Below are positions 36,125 through 44,110 of a DNA stretch of 64,000 nt, one piece after another; positions within the stretch are counted from its first letter, which is position 1; the number at the start of each line of letters is the position of its first letter. Both the position numbers and the translations under genes were made by a program. Under the pieces are notes generated by a model. The model was given only the letters and a program-made list of their open reading frames with translations. It had not been told where the DNA came from and ran no database searches. Origin of the DNA: Pedobacter cryoconitis (GTDB taxonomy: Bacteria; Bacteroidota; Bacteroidia; Sphingobacteriales; Sphingobacteriaceae). Location: positions 1,054,001 through 1,118,000 of the forward strand of contig NZ_JACHCG010000001.1 in NCBI RefSeq assembly GCF_014200595.1, in the 5' to 3' direction.

Positions 36125-36200
36125 TGAAAGAACGGGAATATAGGTATGCCGGAGAAATGATTATTAATTGATTAATTTGTAAAATCAGACGAATAATAAC

Positions 36201-36605
36201 ATGACCGATACCGAAATTATTAAAGCATCACAGGCCATCTGTGATGCACTTTCAGCAGAAGAAGATGGGCTTAAAAGAGATGTCTTAGGTCATTTAGGCA
36301 ATACCTGGTCACTTTTGATTATCCAGATGCTTGGCGTGAATGGTAAATTGCGTTTTTCCCGTTTGCAGGAACAGGTGACTGGAATAAGTCAGAAAATGCT
36401 GACTAAAAGTCTCCGTGAGCTCGAAAGAGATGGATTAATCACCAGAACTATGTTTATGGAGGTTCCACCAAGAGTAGAATATGAACTGACTGAATTGGGG
36501 CGTGGATTATTAATTCAGATCCTTCCTTTATGGACGTGGGTACTGGATCAGTCTGACAATTTTAAAACGGCACGTCATGCTTTTGATAGTAAAGCTCAAA
36601 AGTAA
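36201..36605 (+). CDS. HxlR family transcriptional regulator
   Basis: This 134-residue winged-helix protein has the HxlR pattern: RDVLGHLGNTWSLLIIQMLG (about residues 27-46), then FSRLQEQVTGISQKMLTKSL and RELERDGLITRTMF, then PRVEYELTELGRGL. HxlR proteins often sense redox or aldehyde stress. No Cys at the usual activating position is seen. It lies 137 bases before a divergently unrelated, same-strand NmrA-like gene, a common partner of HxlR regulators. Confidence 0.92.
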   Translation: MTDTEIIKASQAICDALSAEEDGLKRDVLGHLGNTWSLLIIQMLGVNGKLRFSRLQEQVTGISQKMLTKSLRELERDGLITRTMFMEVPPRVEYELTELGRGLLIQILPLWTWVLDQSDNFKTARHAFDSKAQK

Positions 36606-36742
36606 TTGTAATCTAAATCTAATAATGAAAATTTAACTGATTCAATATCAATATTGTATCATCGTGGTTAGTAGGGAACCAGCATGTGCCTTATCTTTTT
36701 TCAATACTATACTTTATAGGTTTGAGAAAGATTTAAAAGCAT

Positions 36743-37645
36743 ATGTATATAGTTACAGGTTCAACCAGCAACACAGGAAGTGTTGTTGCACATCAATTAT
36801 TAGACGCAGGAAAACAGGTTAGGGTAATTGGCCGGAGTTTGGAAAAACTGTCACCTTTCATCGACAGGGGAGCAGAGGCTTTCGTTGCCGAACCTACCGA
36901 TGCGCAAGCCTTAACCGAAGCTTTTCAGGGAGCTAAAGCTGCCTGGATAATGCTTCAGCCAAATTACATTCCTGACAGTCCTGATTTTCCCGGATATCAG
37001 GCTCAGGTTACGGATGCTATTGCTCAGGCCATTGTAGCAAACCCTCTCGAATATGCCGTTACGCTAAGTAGCTGGGGTGCTGATCAGGAAAGCGGTTCAG
37101 GCCCTGTTCTCGGTTTACATCATATGGAACAAGTTATGAATACGCTGCCTATTGAAAATTTACTTCATTTAAGAGCTGGATATTTTATGGAAAATACCCT
37201 TTCTTATCTGCCGTCTATTCAGAAAAATGGAAAAGTTTTTGGACCTTTTGATCAGGATATGCTTTTGCCATTTATCGCGACCAAAGATATTGGTCATGCG
37301 GCTGCTCAGGCCTTGATTAACCTTAATTTTACAGGGAAGCTTGTGCAGGAATTGCATGGCCAGCGTGACCTGAGTATCCGGGAAGCAACGGCGATGATTG
37401 GAAATGCAATTGGAAAACCCGGATTGGTTTATCAGCAAAATACAATTCCGGAATTTAAATCAGATTTGATGGCTGCCGGGTTTTCGGCAAATGTTATTGC
37501 ATTAATGGAAGAGGTCGTTATTGGCATGAATAGCAAGCACATCACTACTTCACAAATGCGCACAACGGCATCTACAACCTCAACTTCTTTTGAGAACTTC
37601 CTGGTGGAATCTTTTGTACCGGCGTACGATAGGATGCAGGAGTAA
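36743..37645 (+). CDS. NmrA-like NAD(P)-binding protein
   Basis: The 300-residue protein opens MYIVTGSTSNTGSVVAHQLL, the glycine-rich dinucleotide loop of the atypical SDR family, and follows with VRVIGRSLEKL. The absence of the YxxxK catalytic pair at the normal place and the LRAGYFMENTL block point to the NmrA / NAD(P)H azoreductase group, which includes redox sensors and quinone reductases. Position right after the HxlR gene suggests HxlR control. Confidence 0.88.
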   Translation: MYIVTGSTSNTGSVVAHQLLDAGKQVRVIGRSLEKLSPFIDRGAEAFVAEPTDAQALTEAFQGAKAAWIMLQPNYIPDSPDFPGYQAQVTDAIAQAIVANPLEYAVTLSSWGADQESGSGPVLGLHHMEQVMNTLPIENLLHLRAGYFMENTLSYLPSIQKNGKVFGPFDQDMLLPFIATKDIGHAAAQALINLNFTGKLVQELHGQRDLSIREATAMIGNAIGKPGLVYQQNTIPEFKSDLMAAGFSANVIALMEEVVIGMNSKHITTSQMRTTASTTSTSFENFLVESFVPAYDRMQE

Positions 37646-37768
37646 TACTTGTTTGAAAAAACAGGCTGACGGAAAGTAAATTGGCAAGTATTCGGGAAAG
37701 TTATCCATTTTTTCAGGTGTTTATAACAGCGACTTTTGACATGTGAAAACAATAAACACACGCAAAAT

Positions 37769-38530
37769 ATGAGAACATTGAAATTTATGATACTTACGGT
37801 ATCGATAGTTTTGGGAACTATAAGCGGTTATGCTCAGGGAGCAAAAACTACAAAACCTACTATAATTTTTGTTCATGGTATATGGGCAGATGGTTCTTCA
37901 TGGACAAGCCAGATTAATGATTTACAAGCCAAAGGATACCCTGTTATCTCGGTTCAGAATCCGATTACTTCATTAAGTGATGATGTGGCAGCTACCAAAA
38001 GAGCGATTGACAGGGCAGAAGGTAATGTTATCCTGGTGGGCCATTCATGGGGTGGTTTTGTGATCACACAAGCAGGTAATGATCCTAAAGTTATTGGTCT
38101 GGTTTATGTTGCTGCTCTTGTTCCAGATTTAGGTGAAACCTTACCATCTTTATCTGCTAAAGGGCCGGCAGTTAATTTAAAGGACTATTTTGAACCTGTG
38201 GGTGGATTTGTGTATTTATCTAAAGAGGGGGTGAAAACTGTATTTGCACAAGATCTTACTGGCAAGCAGCAAAATTTGATCTATGCGACTCAAACCCCTG
38301 CATCTCAAACTGTATTCGGTGATCAGAGTGGCGAACCTGCCTGGAAGCAAAAACCAAGCTGGTATATTGTGGCCAAAAGCGACAAAGCTATACATCCGGA
38401 CCTGGAGCGGTTTATGGCAAAAAGGAGCCATGCAAAAACTATAGAAATTGAGGCTAGTCATGTAGTGATGATCTCACATGCTAAGGAAGTGTTAGCTGTG
38501 ATTGAAGAAGCAGCAAATTCGAAAAAATAA
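37769..38530 (+). CDS. Secreted alpha/beta hydrolase
   Basis: The product is 253 residues from the ATG at 37769, which places a signal peptide at the start (IVLGTISGYAQ). A TTG start 33 bases upstream is possible but would bury the signal. The fold has the oxyanion HGIWADGSSW, nucleophile Ser in VGHSWGGF, and late His in ASHVVMIS. It is an esterase or amidase of the EstC-like group. Substrate unknown. Confidence 0.88.
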   Translation: MRTLKFMILTVSIVLGTISGYAQGAKTTKPTIIFVHGIWADGSSWTSQINDLQAKGYPVISVQNPITSLSDDVAATKRAIDRAEGNVILVGHSWGGFVITQAGNDPKVIGLVYVAALVPDLGETLPSLSAKGPAVNLKDYFEPVGGFVYLSKEGVKTVFAQDLTGKQQNLIYATQTPASQTVFGDQSGEPAWKQKPSWYIVAKSDKAIHPDLERFMAKRSHAKTIEIEASHVVMISHAKEVLAVIEEAANSKK

Positions 38531-38553
38531 GAATATTATTAACTTTTTGATAT

Positions 38554-38585
38554 GGACAAGTCTGAATAAGGCTTGTCTTTTTTTT
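38554..38585 (+). terminator. Rho-independent terminator
   Basis: Stem GACAAG / CTTGTC with an 11-nt loop is followed by a run of eight T. It lies right after the hydrolase stop. Confidence 0.75.
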
Positions 38586-38708
38586 GTTCGAATTGTTCAT
38601 CTTTTGCTGATATAGCTGTCAGCTCTTTTTTATGCAGAATAAAACCTGATATTAGTTTCACGTTTAATCTCATACGCATGAAACCTTGTCTTTTATACAG
38701 AAAAATAG

Positions 38709-38738
38709 TTTAAGGTAAAAAGGCGAAAACACCTTAAA
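38709..38738. repeat. Inverted repeat upstream of the signalling unit
   Basis: TTTAAGGT (38709-38716) and ACCTTAAA (38731-38738) are exact inverted copies 14 nt apart. The 334-base stretch 38531-38864 holds this, the terminator above and the leader motif below; nothing else is visible. Confidence 0.35.
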
Positions 38739-38812
38739 TAATCAGGTATTTCTATCTCGTTATAACTCAATATTTTGAAATAATTTAGCCGTTCTCAATA
38801 GCAATAGGGCGT

Positions 38813-38840
38813 AAACTGAAAAGCCATAAAAGAGTAAGTA
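38813..38840 (+). promoter_or_regulatory. Shared 28-nt leader motif, copy 1
   Basis: Contains AAACTGAAAAGCC, then ATAAAAGAGTAAGTA. It matches the copy at 42367-42394 at 24 of 28 positions without gaps and lies 24 nt before the start codon of the 213-residue gene. It may be an operator or a 5'-UTR element. Confidence 0.55.
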
Positions 38841-38864
38841 TTTTAATCTAAATCAAATATTACA

Positions 38865-39506
38865 ATGGGACAATTTGCCTCCATTATTTCCCTGACCAGG
38901 AAAGAAATTCTGACATTAACGGAAACACATATCACGGATATTCCAACCGCTATTAAGGATCTGAATTTAATTACTACTTCTCTCACTCCACGCAGGAAGG
39001 TTTCAGCTCCTCCACCTTTTCCTGATTCTGATTTGTCTGACTCCCTGCTTTCTAAGGCTATTGGTAAAGCAATTAATTCAGCATATCTGGAATCAAGATA
39101 CCTATTTAAGGCTATTTTTCCATCAGTTGATCTGCCACTGGAAAATAATGATTTTGGTGTTGTACTTAATTATGGACCCGTGATGGGTGATTTTAAGAGC
39201 CTGACCAATCAACTTTCTCTTTTTTTGACGAACAGTAATTTACAACCCTTACTTGCTGGGGAATTAGCCAGACAACTACAACCACAGGTGATGGCAAGCG
39301 GAAATACACCATCTGCAACTTTTGGCAGGGTGGCAACACCTAATCTGGCGATCGTTGATCCGCTGATTACGGTAGAATATTTGTTTTGGGTTGCATCTTT
39401 TGGAATATTCCGTACTGAAGAAATAAATCCGTCCGGTGAATCCAATTATGCCGTGGTCTACAGTTGTAGTGCTGCCAATGGAACATTGCAAAGTATTATG
39501 AAATAA
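38865..39506 (+). CDS. Unknown soluble protein, first gene of the signalling unit
   Basis: The 213-residue product has no signal peptide or clear membrane helix. It begins MGQFASIISLTRKEILTLTE, has a Pro-rich linker (SAPPPFPDS) near residues 47-55 and a helical core (LARQLQPQVMASG). The final part YAVVYSCSAANGTLQSIMK is mostly beta. I recognise no family. It is preceded by the shared leader motif and followed by the 177-residue gene after 26 bases, so both likely act with the kinase and regulator downstream. Confidence 0.65.
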   Translation: MGQFASIISLTRKEILTLTETHITDIPTAIKDLNLITTSLTPRRKVSAPPPFPDSDLSDSLLSKAIGKAINSAYLESRYLFKAIFPSVDLPLENNDFGVVLNYGPVMGDFKSLTNQLSLFLTNSNLQPLLAGELARQLQPQVMASGNTPSATFGRVATPNLAIVDPLITVEYLFWVASFGIFRTEEINPSGESNYAVVYSCSAANGTLQSIMK

Positions 39507-39532
39507 CATCTTATTAAATAAATAAAGAAATC

Positions 39533-40066
39533 ATGGAAAATTCGAATACCATTCAACCGCTAAAAGAAACACAAACAGCTATTACTGCTGATGTTCCTCC
39601 AACAATTCCGCTAAGTGTCGCCATAGCAAGGGCTACATCCTGGCGAAAAATGATCACCTCAATTCCTGATGAATCCAAATTGCCATATACAAATGCGGCA
39701 TGTGATTCGGTTGCTCCATTAATACCTTCTCAATTAATTTTCAGAGCAATCAATATTAATATGAGAGATATAGATTTACTGAAGCAAGAACATCCGAACG
39801 CCAGTTCAGTTAGATTATACATGAGTATACCTGATCCGGATTTCCCATTTCAAATCTGTGGTATGCTTGTTCCGGTTGATGCGCAGAACAATGAAATGCT
39901 TACCAGGGCAGGTGATGCGAATACATCAAGGGAAGATTTGTTAAATAAGGAAGAATATTCTACCGTTTATGATTTTACTCAACCTTGTCCAACTTTATGC
40001 AGCACTATGAGTCCACTATTTGACAGTTTTAATAGCGTTGAACCTTATTTGCAGTATACCAAATAA
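39533..40066 (+). CDS. Unknown soluble protein, second gene of the signalling unit
   Basis: This 177-residue protein lacks a signal peptide. Its main features are a polar N-terminus (about 25 residues), a central alpha/beta region containing VRLYMSIPDPDFPFQICGML, and a CPTLC motif near the C-terminus that could bind metal or form a disulfide. No family is recognised. Its TAA (40064-40066) shares the last A with the ATG of the membrane protein gene (TAATG), so translation is coupled. Confidence 0.65.
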   Translation: MENSNTIQPLKETQTAITADVPPTIPLSVAIARATSWRKMITSIPDESKLPYTNAACDSVAPLIPSQLIFRAININMRDIDLLKQEHPNASSVRLYMSIPDPDFPFQICGMLVPVDAQNNEMLTRAGDANTSREDLLNKEEYSTVYDFTQPCPTLCSTMSPLFDSFNSVEPYLQYTK

Positions 40067-40722
40067 TGGCTCTTCCCGCCAGTTTGATCTATACAGGAAT
40101 CATTGTTCCTGTAAGTGTTTTAATTCCTATTGGTATGGCTGCTTCCAAAAGAAAGTATGCTGATAGGTCACTGGAAATAATCTGGTATTATTTACTACTG
40201 GATTGTGTCGTAAATGTATTGGCTGTGGTACTTGCAAATCACAAGATTAACAATCTCCCGGTTTTACATGTTTTCACTATACTCGAATTTGTATTGATGA
40301 GCTACTTTTATCTGTCCGTTTTGAAAGAGGAAGCAGCTGGCAGGATTATTAAATATCTGTTGATTCTTTTCCCGGTGTTCTGCATTGTAAACTTCTTGTT
40401 TTTTCAAAGTATCTATCAATTTAATACCTATGCCAGGCCGGTTGAAGCATTAATTATAATGGGCTGTAGTCTTGCTTATTTTGCGCAAAGCAACGATGCA
40501 GAGACCAGGTGGTCATTAAATCCAATAAACTGGATTAATACCGGAATACTGTTATACTTTTCGGGCGCCCTGTTTATTTTCTCTTTCTCAAATTTAACGG
40601 TAAACGAGCTGAGTGAAAAGTATCATGCGATCAATATTTTAATGTGGAATATCCATGCCACACTTTTACTCATTATGTATCTTTTAATTGCCTTTGGGTT
40701 TAGTAAATGCAGGAAACAGTAG
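40066..40722 (+). CDS. Polytopic membrane protein (about six to seven helices)
   Basis: The 218-residue protein has hydrophobic segments at about residues 6-24, 38-57, 65-84, 92-111, 124-140, 155-173 and 190-212. Charged loops are short and no catalytic motif is visible. It overlaps the upstream gene by one base and the downstream histidine kinase gene by 16 bases. Similar proteins are found beside NarX-type kinases in Bacteroidota, so it may serve as the membrane sensor for that kinase. Confidence 0.65.
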   Translation: MALPASLIYTGIIVPVSVLIPIGMAASKRKYADRSLEIIWYYLLLDCVVNVLAVVLANHKINNLPVLHVFTILEFVLMSYFYLSVLKEEAAGRIIKYLLILFPVFCIVNFLFFQSIYQFNTYARPVEALIIMGCSLAYFAQSNDAETRWSLNPINWINTGILLYFSGALFIFSFSNLTVNELSEKYHAINILMWNIHATLLLIMYLLIAFGFSKCRKQ

Positions 40723-41507
40723 GGGATAATATTTTTCTGTTGATCATATTGTGTACTGGTGGTATTTTTCTGCTGGTCATCTCATTTGTGATTTTATTTA
40801 TAAACAATCAGAAAAAATTATTAAGGAACAGACAGCAGATTCATGAAGCAGAAATGAGTTATCAAAAGGAATTGATGCGGGTAGTATTACAATCACAAGA
40901 GGAAGAAAGAAAGCGGATTGGTCAGGATTTACACGATGATGTTGGAGGTTCTTTGTCAAATTTGCGCATGTTAATTAACCGGGATGAACTTCCTGAAGAA
41001 CAGGAGAACAAAGCTGTAATAGCTAATCATAAGTTGTTAATTGATAAGATTATACAAGATGTACGTAACATCTCACATAATTTATCACCACCTGCTTTAG
41101 CATTATTTGGTTTTACGGTGGCGCTGGAAGAATTAATTGATAGTATTAATGATGAAGATAATTCATTGATAACACTTATTAACGATGCAGAGGCTATTAC
41201 AGATCAATTACCATATGACATGGCTTTGGCCTTAATCAGGGTATTACAAGAGCTCATTTCCAATACCATTAAGCATGGGGATGCAAAACGGATAGAGGTA
41301 TCCATTTTCATGGAAAATGGGTTATTAGTCATTCAATATAGGGATGAGGGAGTGGGGTATGATCCTGGTAATCAGAAAAACAGAAAAGGAATGGGTATGC
41401 AAAATATAGAAAGCAGGTTGAATATGATCAATGCGACTTATACTATGAAAACTGCTCCGGGATCCGGATTCTCTATGTTTATAGTGTTGAACAGTTCTTT
41501 AGTTTAG
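40707..41507 (+). CDS. NarX/LiaS-type sensor histidine kinase
   Basis: The 266-residue kinase has one membrane helix (about residues 9-33) and almost no extracellular part, so the signal probably comes from a partner. The dimerization domain is HisKA_3 with EEERKRIGQDLHDDVGG (His76). The ATPase domain has the N box LQELISNTIKHG and G boxes DEGVGYD and GMGMQNIESRL. Its stop is 10 bases before the response regulator start, and its start overlaps the membrane protein gene. Confidence 0.93.
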   Translation: MQETVGDNIFLLIILCTGGIFLLVISFVILFINNQKKLLRNRQQIHEAEMSYQKELMRVVLQSQEEERKRIGQDLHDDVGGSLSNLRMLINRDELPEEQENKAVIANHKLLIDKIIQDVRNISHNLSPPALALFGFTVALEELIDSINDEDNSLITLINDAEAITDQLPYDMALALIRVLQELISNTIKHGDAKRIEVSIFMENGLLVIQYRDEGVGYDPGNQKNRKGMGMQNIESRLNMINATYTMKTAPGSGFSMFIVLNSSLV

Positions 41508-41517
41508 ATTTTAATTT

Positions 41518-42189
41518 ATGTCAGACAAAATACGTATTGCTGTTGTTGATGACCAAAACTTGTTTCGGGAAGGACTGGTTAATCTTTTAAGTAGTAAAGC
41601 TGATTATCAGCTGGTGGCCCAGGCTGAGAATGGGAAGGTTTTTTTAGAACAGCTTGACAGGCTGGAAAGTCTTCCTGATGTGGCATTGATTGATATGAAT
41701 ATGCCAGAAATGAACGGGGTTGAACTGAATGCTGTTTTGCATAAAGATTATCCTTCGATAAAAGTGATCATACTTTCTGTGCATGGTGAAGAGCGTTATT
41801 TAAGTAAAATGATAGAGGCCGGGGCTTGCTGTTATCTGATCAAGAATTGTGAAACCAGCGAATTGTTTTCGGCTATTCATAATACCTATCATGTAGGTTT
41901 TCATTTTAATATCGAAACTTTAAATGCAATGCGGAATGCGGCCAAATACCGCAAACAAGGTTTGAAAAGTATGAGCAGTATTCCTATCAATCTTTCGGAG
42001 CGGGAAACTACCATCTTAAAGATGATCTGTGATGAATTGACTAATATTGAAATCTCGGAAAAGTTATTCATCAGCAGCCGTACTGTGGATGGGCACCGCA
42101 CAAACCTGCTCACCAAAACCGGTTGTAAAAACACAGCGGGTTTAGTCATCTTTGCCATCAAATATGGCATCTTCGAAGTTAAATTCTAA
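41518..42189 (+). CDS. LuxR/NarL family response regulator
   Basis: The 223-residue regulator has a receiver domain with VVDDQN (residues 9-14), phospho-acceptor Asp59 in ALIDMNMPEMNG and the conserved Lys in LIKN. The LuxR HTH is at about residues 155-215 (LSERETTILKMICDELTNIE and ISSRTVDGHRTNLLTKTGCK). It is the output of the kinase in the same operon. The shared leader motif and two palindromes near the unknown genes are candidate sites. Confidence 0.95.
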   Translation: MSDKIRIAVVDDQNLFREGLVNLLSSKADYQLVAQAENGKVFLEQLDRLESLPDVALIDMNMPEMNGVELNAVLHKDYPSIKVIILSVHGEERYLSKMIEAGACCYLIKNCETSELFSAIHNTYHVGFHFNIETLNAMRNAAKYRKQGLKSMSSIPINLSERETTILKMICDELTNIEISEKLFISSRTVDGHRTNLLTKTGCKNTAGLVIFAIKYGIFEVKF

Positions 42190-42215
42190 TCGAAAACCTC
42201 TTTATTCTTTCCTGA

Positions 42216-42253
42216 AACGTGGTGACCAGGTGTTTTTACCTGGTCACCACGTT
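42216..42253. terminator. Strong 16-bp stem-loop after the response regulator gene
   Basis: Arms 42216-42231 (AACGTGGTGACCAGGT) and 42238-42253 are exact reverse complements around a 6-nt loop GTTTTT. No T-run follows the stem on the plus strand, so termination is uncertain. AGGTGTTTTT and AAAACACCT just downstream could form a competing pairing. Confidence 0.55.
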
Positions 42254-42315
42254 AAAACACCTGTTTACCAAGCCGGGATATTCAACGCGGAAAAAAACCT
42301 TTATTCTGCCTTTAC

Positions 42316-42347
42316 TTTGACATGTCAAACGATTAAAGCGCTTTAAT
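42316..42347. promoter_or_regulatory. Two adjacent perfect palindromes (candidate operator)
   Basis: TTTGACATGTCAAA (42316-42329) and ATTAAAGCGCTTTAAT (42332-42347) are both perfect palindromes with centres 17 bp apart. They lie 75-105 bases before the start codon of the 544-residue gene, in a suitable operator position. Confidence 0.45.
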
Positions 42348-42366
42348 TTAAATCTGACAAAGGCAG

Positions 42367-42394
42367 AAACCGAAAAGCCTTAACAGAGTAGGTA
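42367..42394 (+). promoter_or_regulatory. Shared 28-nt leader motif, copy 2
   Basis: Contains AAACCGAAAAGCC, then TTAACAGAGTAGGTA. It differs from copy 1 at 4 of 28 positions and lies 27 nt before the ATG at 42422. Confidence 0.55.
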
Positions 42395-42421
42395 AAATTG
42401 AACCCTCAAAACTCTACGACC

Positions 42422-44056
42422 ATGAATACCGAATTAACCGTTGAATCAGAAGCATCAGAAATTATCGATGCGCTGAAAGAGCAAGCATCAACACTTTTAT
42501 CATCCGTATTAAAGGAGCCGCTAACAGATTTTGGCGTAACCAAGCTAGGAAATTTCCCTTATTACTACGTGAATCCTAATAACTTGCTGTTTAATGCGAC
42601 AACTTATGAATGGATCAGTACTGCTTTAACTGCAGATGCGACTCCTGTGACACTTGACGAGCCATTTGTTAATATTTATACTCAAGCAATAGCCAGCGTA
42701 GGTTATAAGCTGTCGAATGCAGATCAAGCAGCGCTTAACGCAGCACAAAAATTGGCGACCAATCAGCAAATGGCACTCTTGACGCTTTGGACATCCATTT
42801 ATGGTCCAGTAGTGGCAACTAGTAAACAACAGCCGATAGATATCATTATGAGTACGATTGCAACGACCTGGGCAAGTCCTGCTACCGATCTTTATACGAT
42901 CCAGAGAGCTAAAAATTTAGCTAAACTATTAAACAAAACACCGGCAAGTGGTCAGCCCGTATTACCGGTTTTTGCCAATTATCTGAATGCGCTGGGCAAC
43001 AGTATCTCCTTGCAAAATGCAACCACAATGAACACCGGTTATTTGAGCACAGTATTAGATAATGTACAGAATGCTGCTGCTGCTAACGGTGGAATGCTAT
43101 TAGATAATAGTACTACCGTTTATAACCCTGCTTATGCAGTAAGTACGCCATTGTCTGATATCATTAATGGCTTAAGTGCAACTGATAATAAGATAGAGTT
43201 AAACATGACTGTTACCCGTTCCAGTGAAAGTGAGGTGAAAGTAAGTATTGAGGGTGGAGCAAGTTTCGAAATTCCTATTGCATCTTTTCTCACTTTATCG
43301 GTAGATGGAAGTGCGAGTTATTTTTCGGACACTATTGCGACCTCTTCGAATACAATTAGCGTGAGTATGACTTTTACTGGTGTTACCCTGGTTAATTATG
43401 GTCCTGTTTCATTTAATGTGGCTACTGGTTTAAACTGGTCATGGATGAAGCCAATCACTGATGCGATTAAAAATGGTTCTAAAGATGTTTCAGGTTTTGT
43501 ATTTTCTCCGAAACCGAATATTGATTTTTCTGAGGGTGGCCCTTTCAGCTTTTTAACAGGAGTTGCGATTAGTAATTATCCATCTGTTGAAATCACTGTA
43601 CACAGTGAATCTTATGAGAGCATTGAAAAAACTATTGAACAAACAGTTTCTTTAGGGATTTCATTCCTGGGCATACCTTTAGGTGGTGGATCGGAATCTA
43701 CTTATTCACATACTGCCAGTTCAAGCAGTTCATCTTCAACAGTGACCATCACATTGAATCCTCCTGCTGATATGGTTGCTGGTACGAATGAAAGTTCAAG
43801 AGGATGGGTTCTTGGTGCAGAAACCAGTTACCCTGGTGCTGTTCAAAGTAATTTTCAAATTGCCAGTGGATTGGGATACCCGGCTTATCAGCTTTATCAG
43901 GATAACACGGGTACTACTTATTGCAGTTCTAAAAAACTAAAAAGTCATGCAGATGGTGCTGCGTTCGTGAAAGCTTGTCTTAAAGCACATTCAGGAACAA
44001 GTTGCAGTGGTAAACCATGGCTGAGCAACAGTCAAACTGGTACAATCTGGCCTTAA
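42422..44056 (+). CDS. Unknown 544-residue protein with Ser/Thr-rich beta region (possible pore-forming type)
   Basis: The ATG at 42422 is chosen because it leaves the shared leader motif outside the gene; a TTG at 42398 would include the motif's edge. The N-terminal half (about 1-245) is helical. Residues 255-330 alternate polar and hydrophobic residues (KIELNMTVTRSSESEVKVSI). Residues 385-450 again do so (TVSLGISFLGIPLGGGSEST, then YSHTASSSSSSSTVTI and LNPPAD). Such Ser/Thr-rich alternation flanking a glycine-rich loop resembles the insertion region of aerolysin-type pore formers, but I cannot confirm homology. The last 40 residues have three Cys. No signal peptide is seen. Confidence 0.65.
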   Translation: MNTELTVESEASEIIDALKEQASTLLSSVLKEPLTDFGVTKLGNFPYYYVNPNNLLFNATTYEWISTALTADATPVTLDEPFVNIYTQAIASVGYKLSNADQAALNAAQKLATNQQMALLTLWTSIYGPVVATSKQQPIDIIMSTIATTWASPATDLYTIQRAKNLAKLLNKTPASGQPVLPVFANYLNALGNSISLQNATTMNTGYLSTVLDNVQNAAAANGGMLLDNSTTVYNPAYAVSTPLSDIINGLSATDNKIELNMTVTRSSESEVKVSIEGGASFEIPIASFLTLSVDGSASYFSDTIATSSNTISVSMTFTGVTLVNYGPVSFNVATGLNWSWMKPITDAIKNGSKDVSGFVFSPKPNIDFSEGGPFSFLTGVAISNYPSVEITVHSESYESIEKTIEQTVSLGISFLGIPLGGGSESTYSHTASSSSSSSTVTITLNPPADMVAGTNESSRGWVLGAETSYPGAVQSNFQIASGLGYPAYQLYQDNTGTTYCSSKKLKSHADGAAFVKACLKAHSGTSCSGKPWLSNSQTGTIWP

Positions 44057-44078
44057 AATTTTATATAACGTCTCTCTT

Positions 44079-44110
44079 ATAGCTGCCTCTGTCCGGGGCG
44101 GCTATTTTTT
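44079..44110. terminator. Bidirectional terminator
   Basis: ATAGCTGCC (44079-44087) and GGCGGCTAT (44097-44105) pair with one G-U and are followed by TTTTTTA on the plus strand, between two convergent genes. Confidence 0.7.

Noticed and set aside
42332..42347. Palindrome ATTAAAGCGCTTTAAT as a catabolite or integrase attachment site
   Set aside because: There is no integrase, repeat pair or tRNA end nearby, and a regulator site is simpler.
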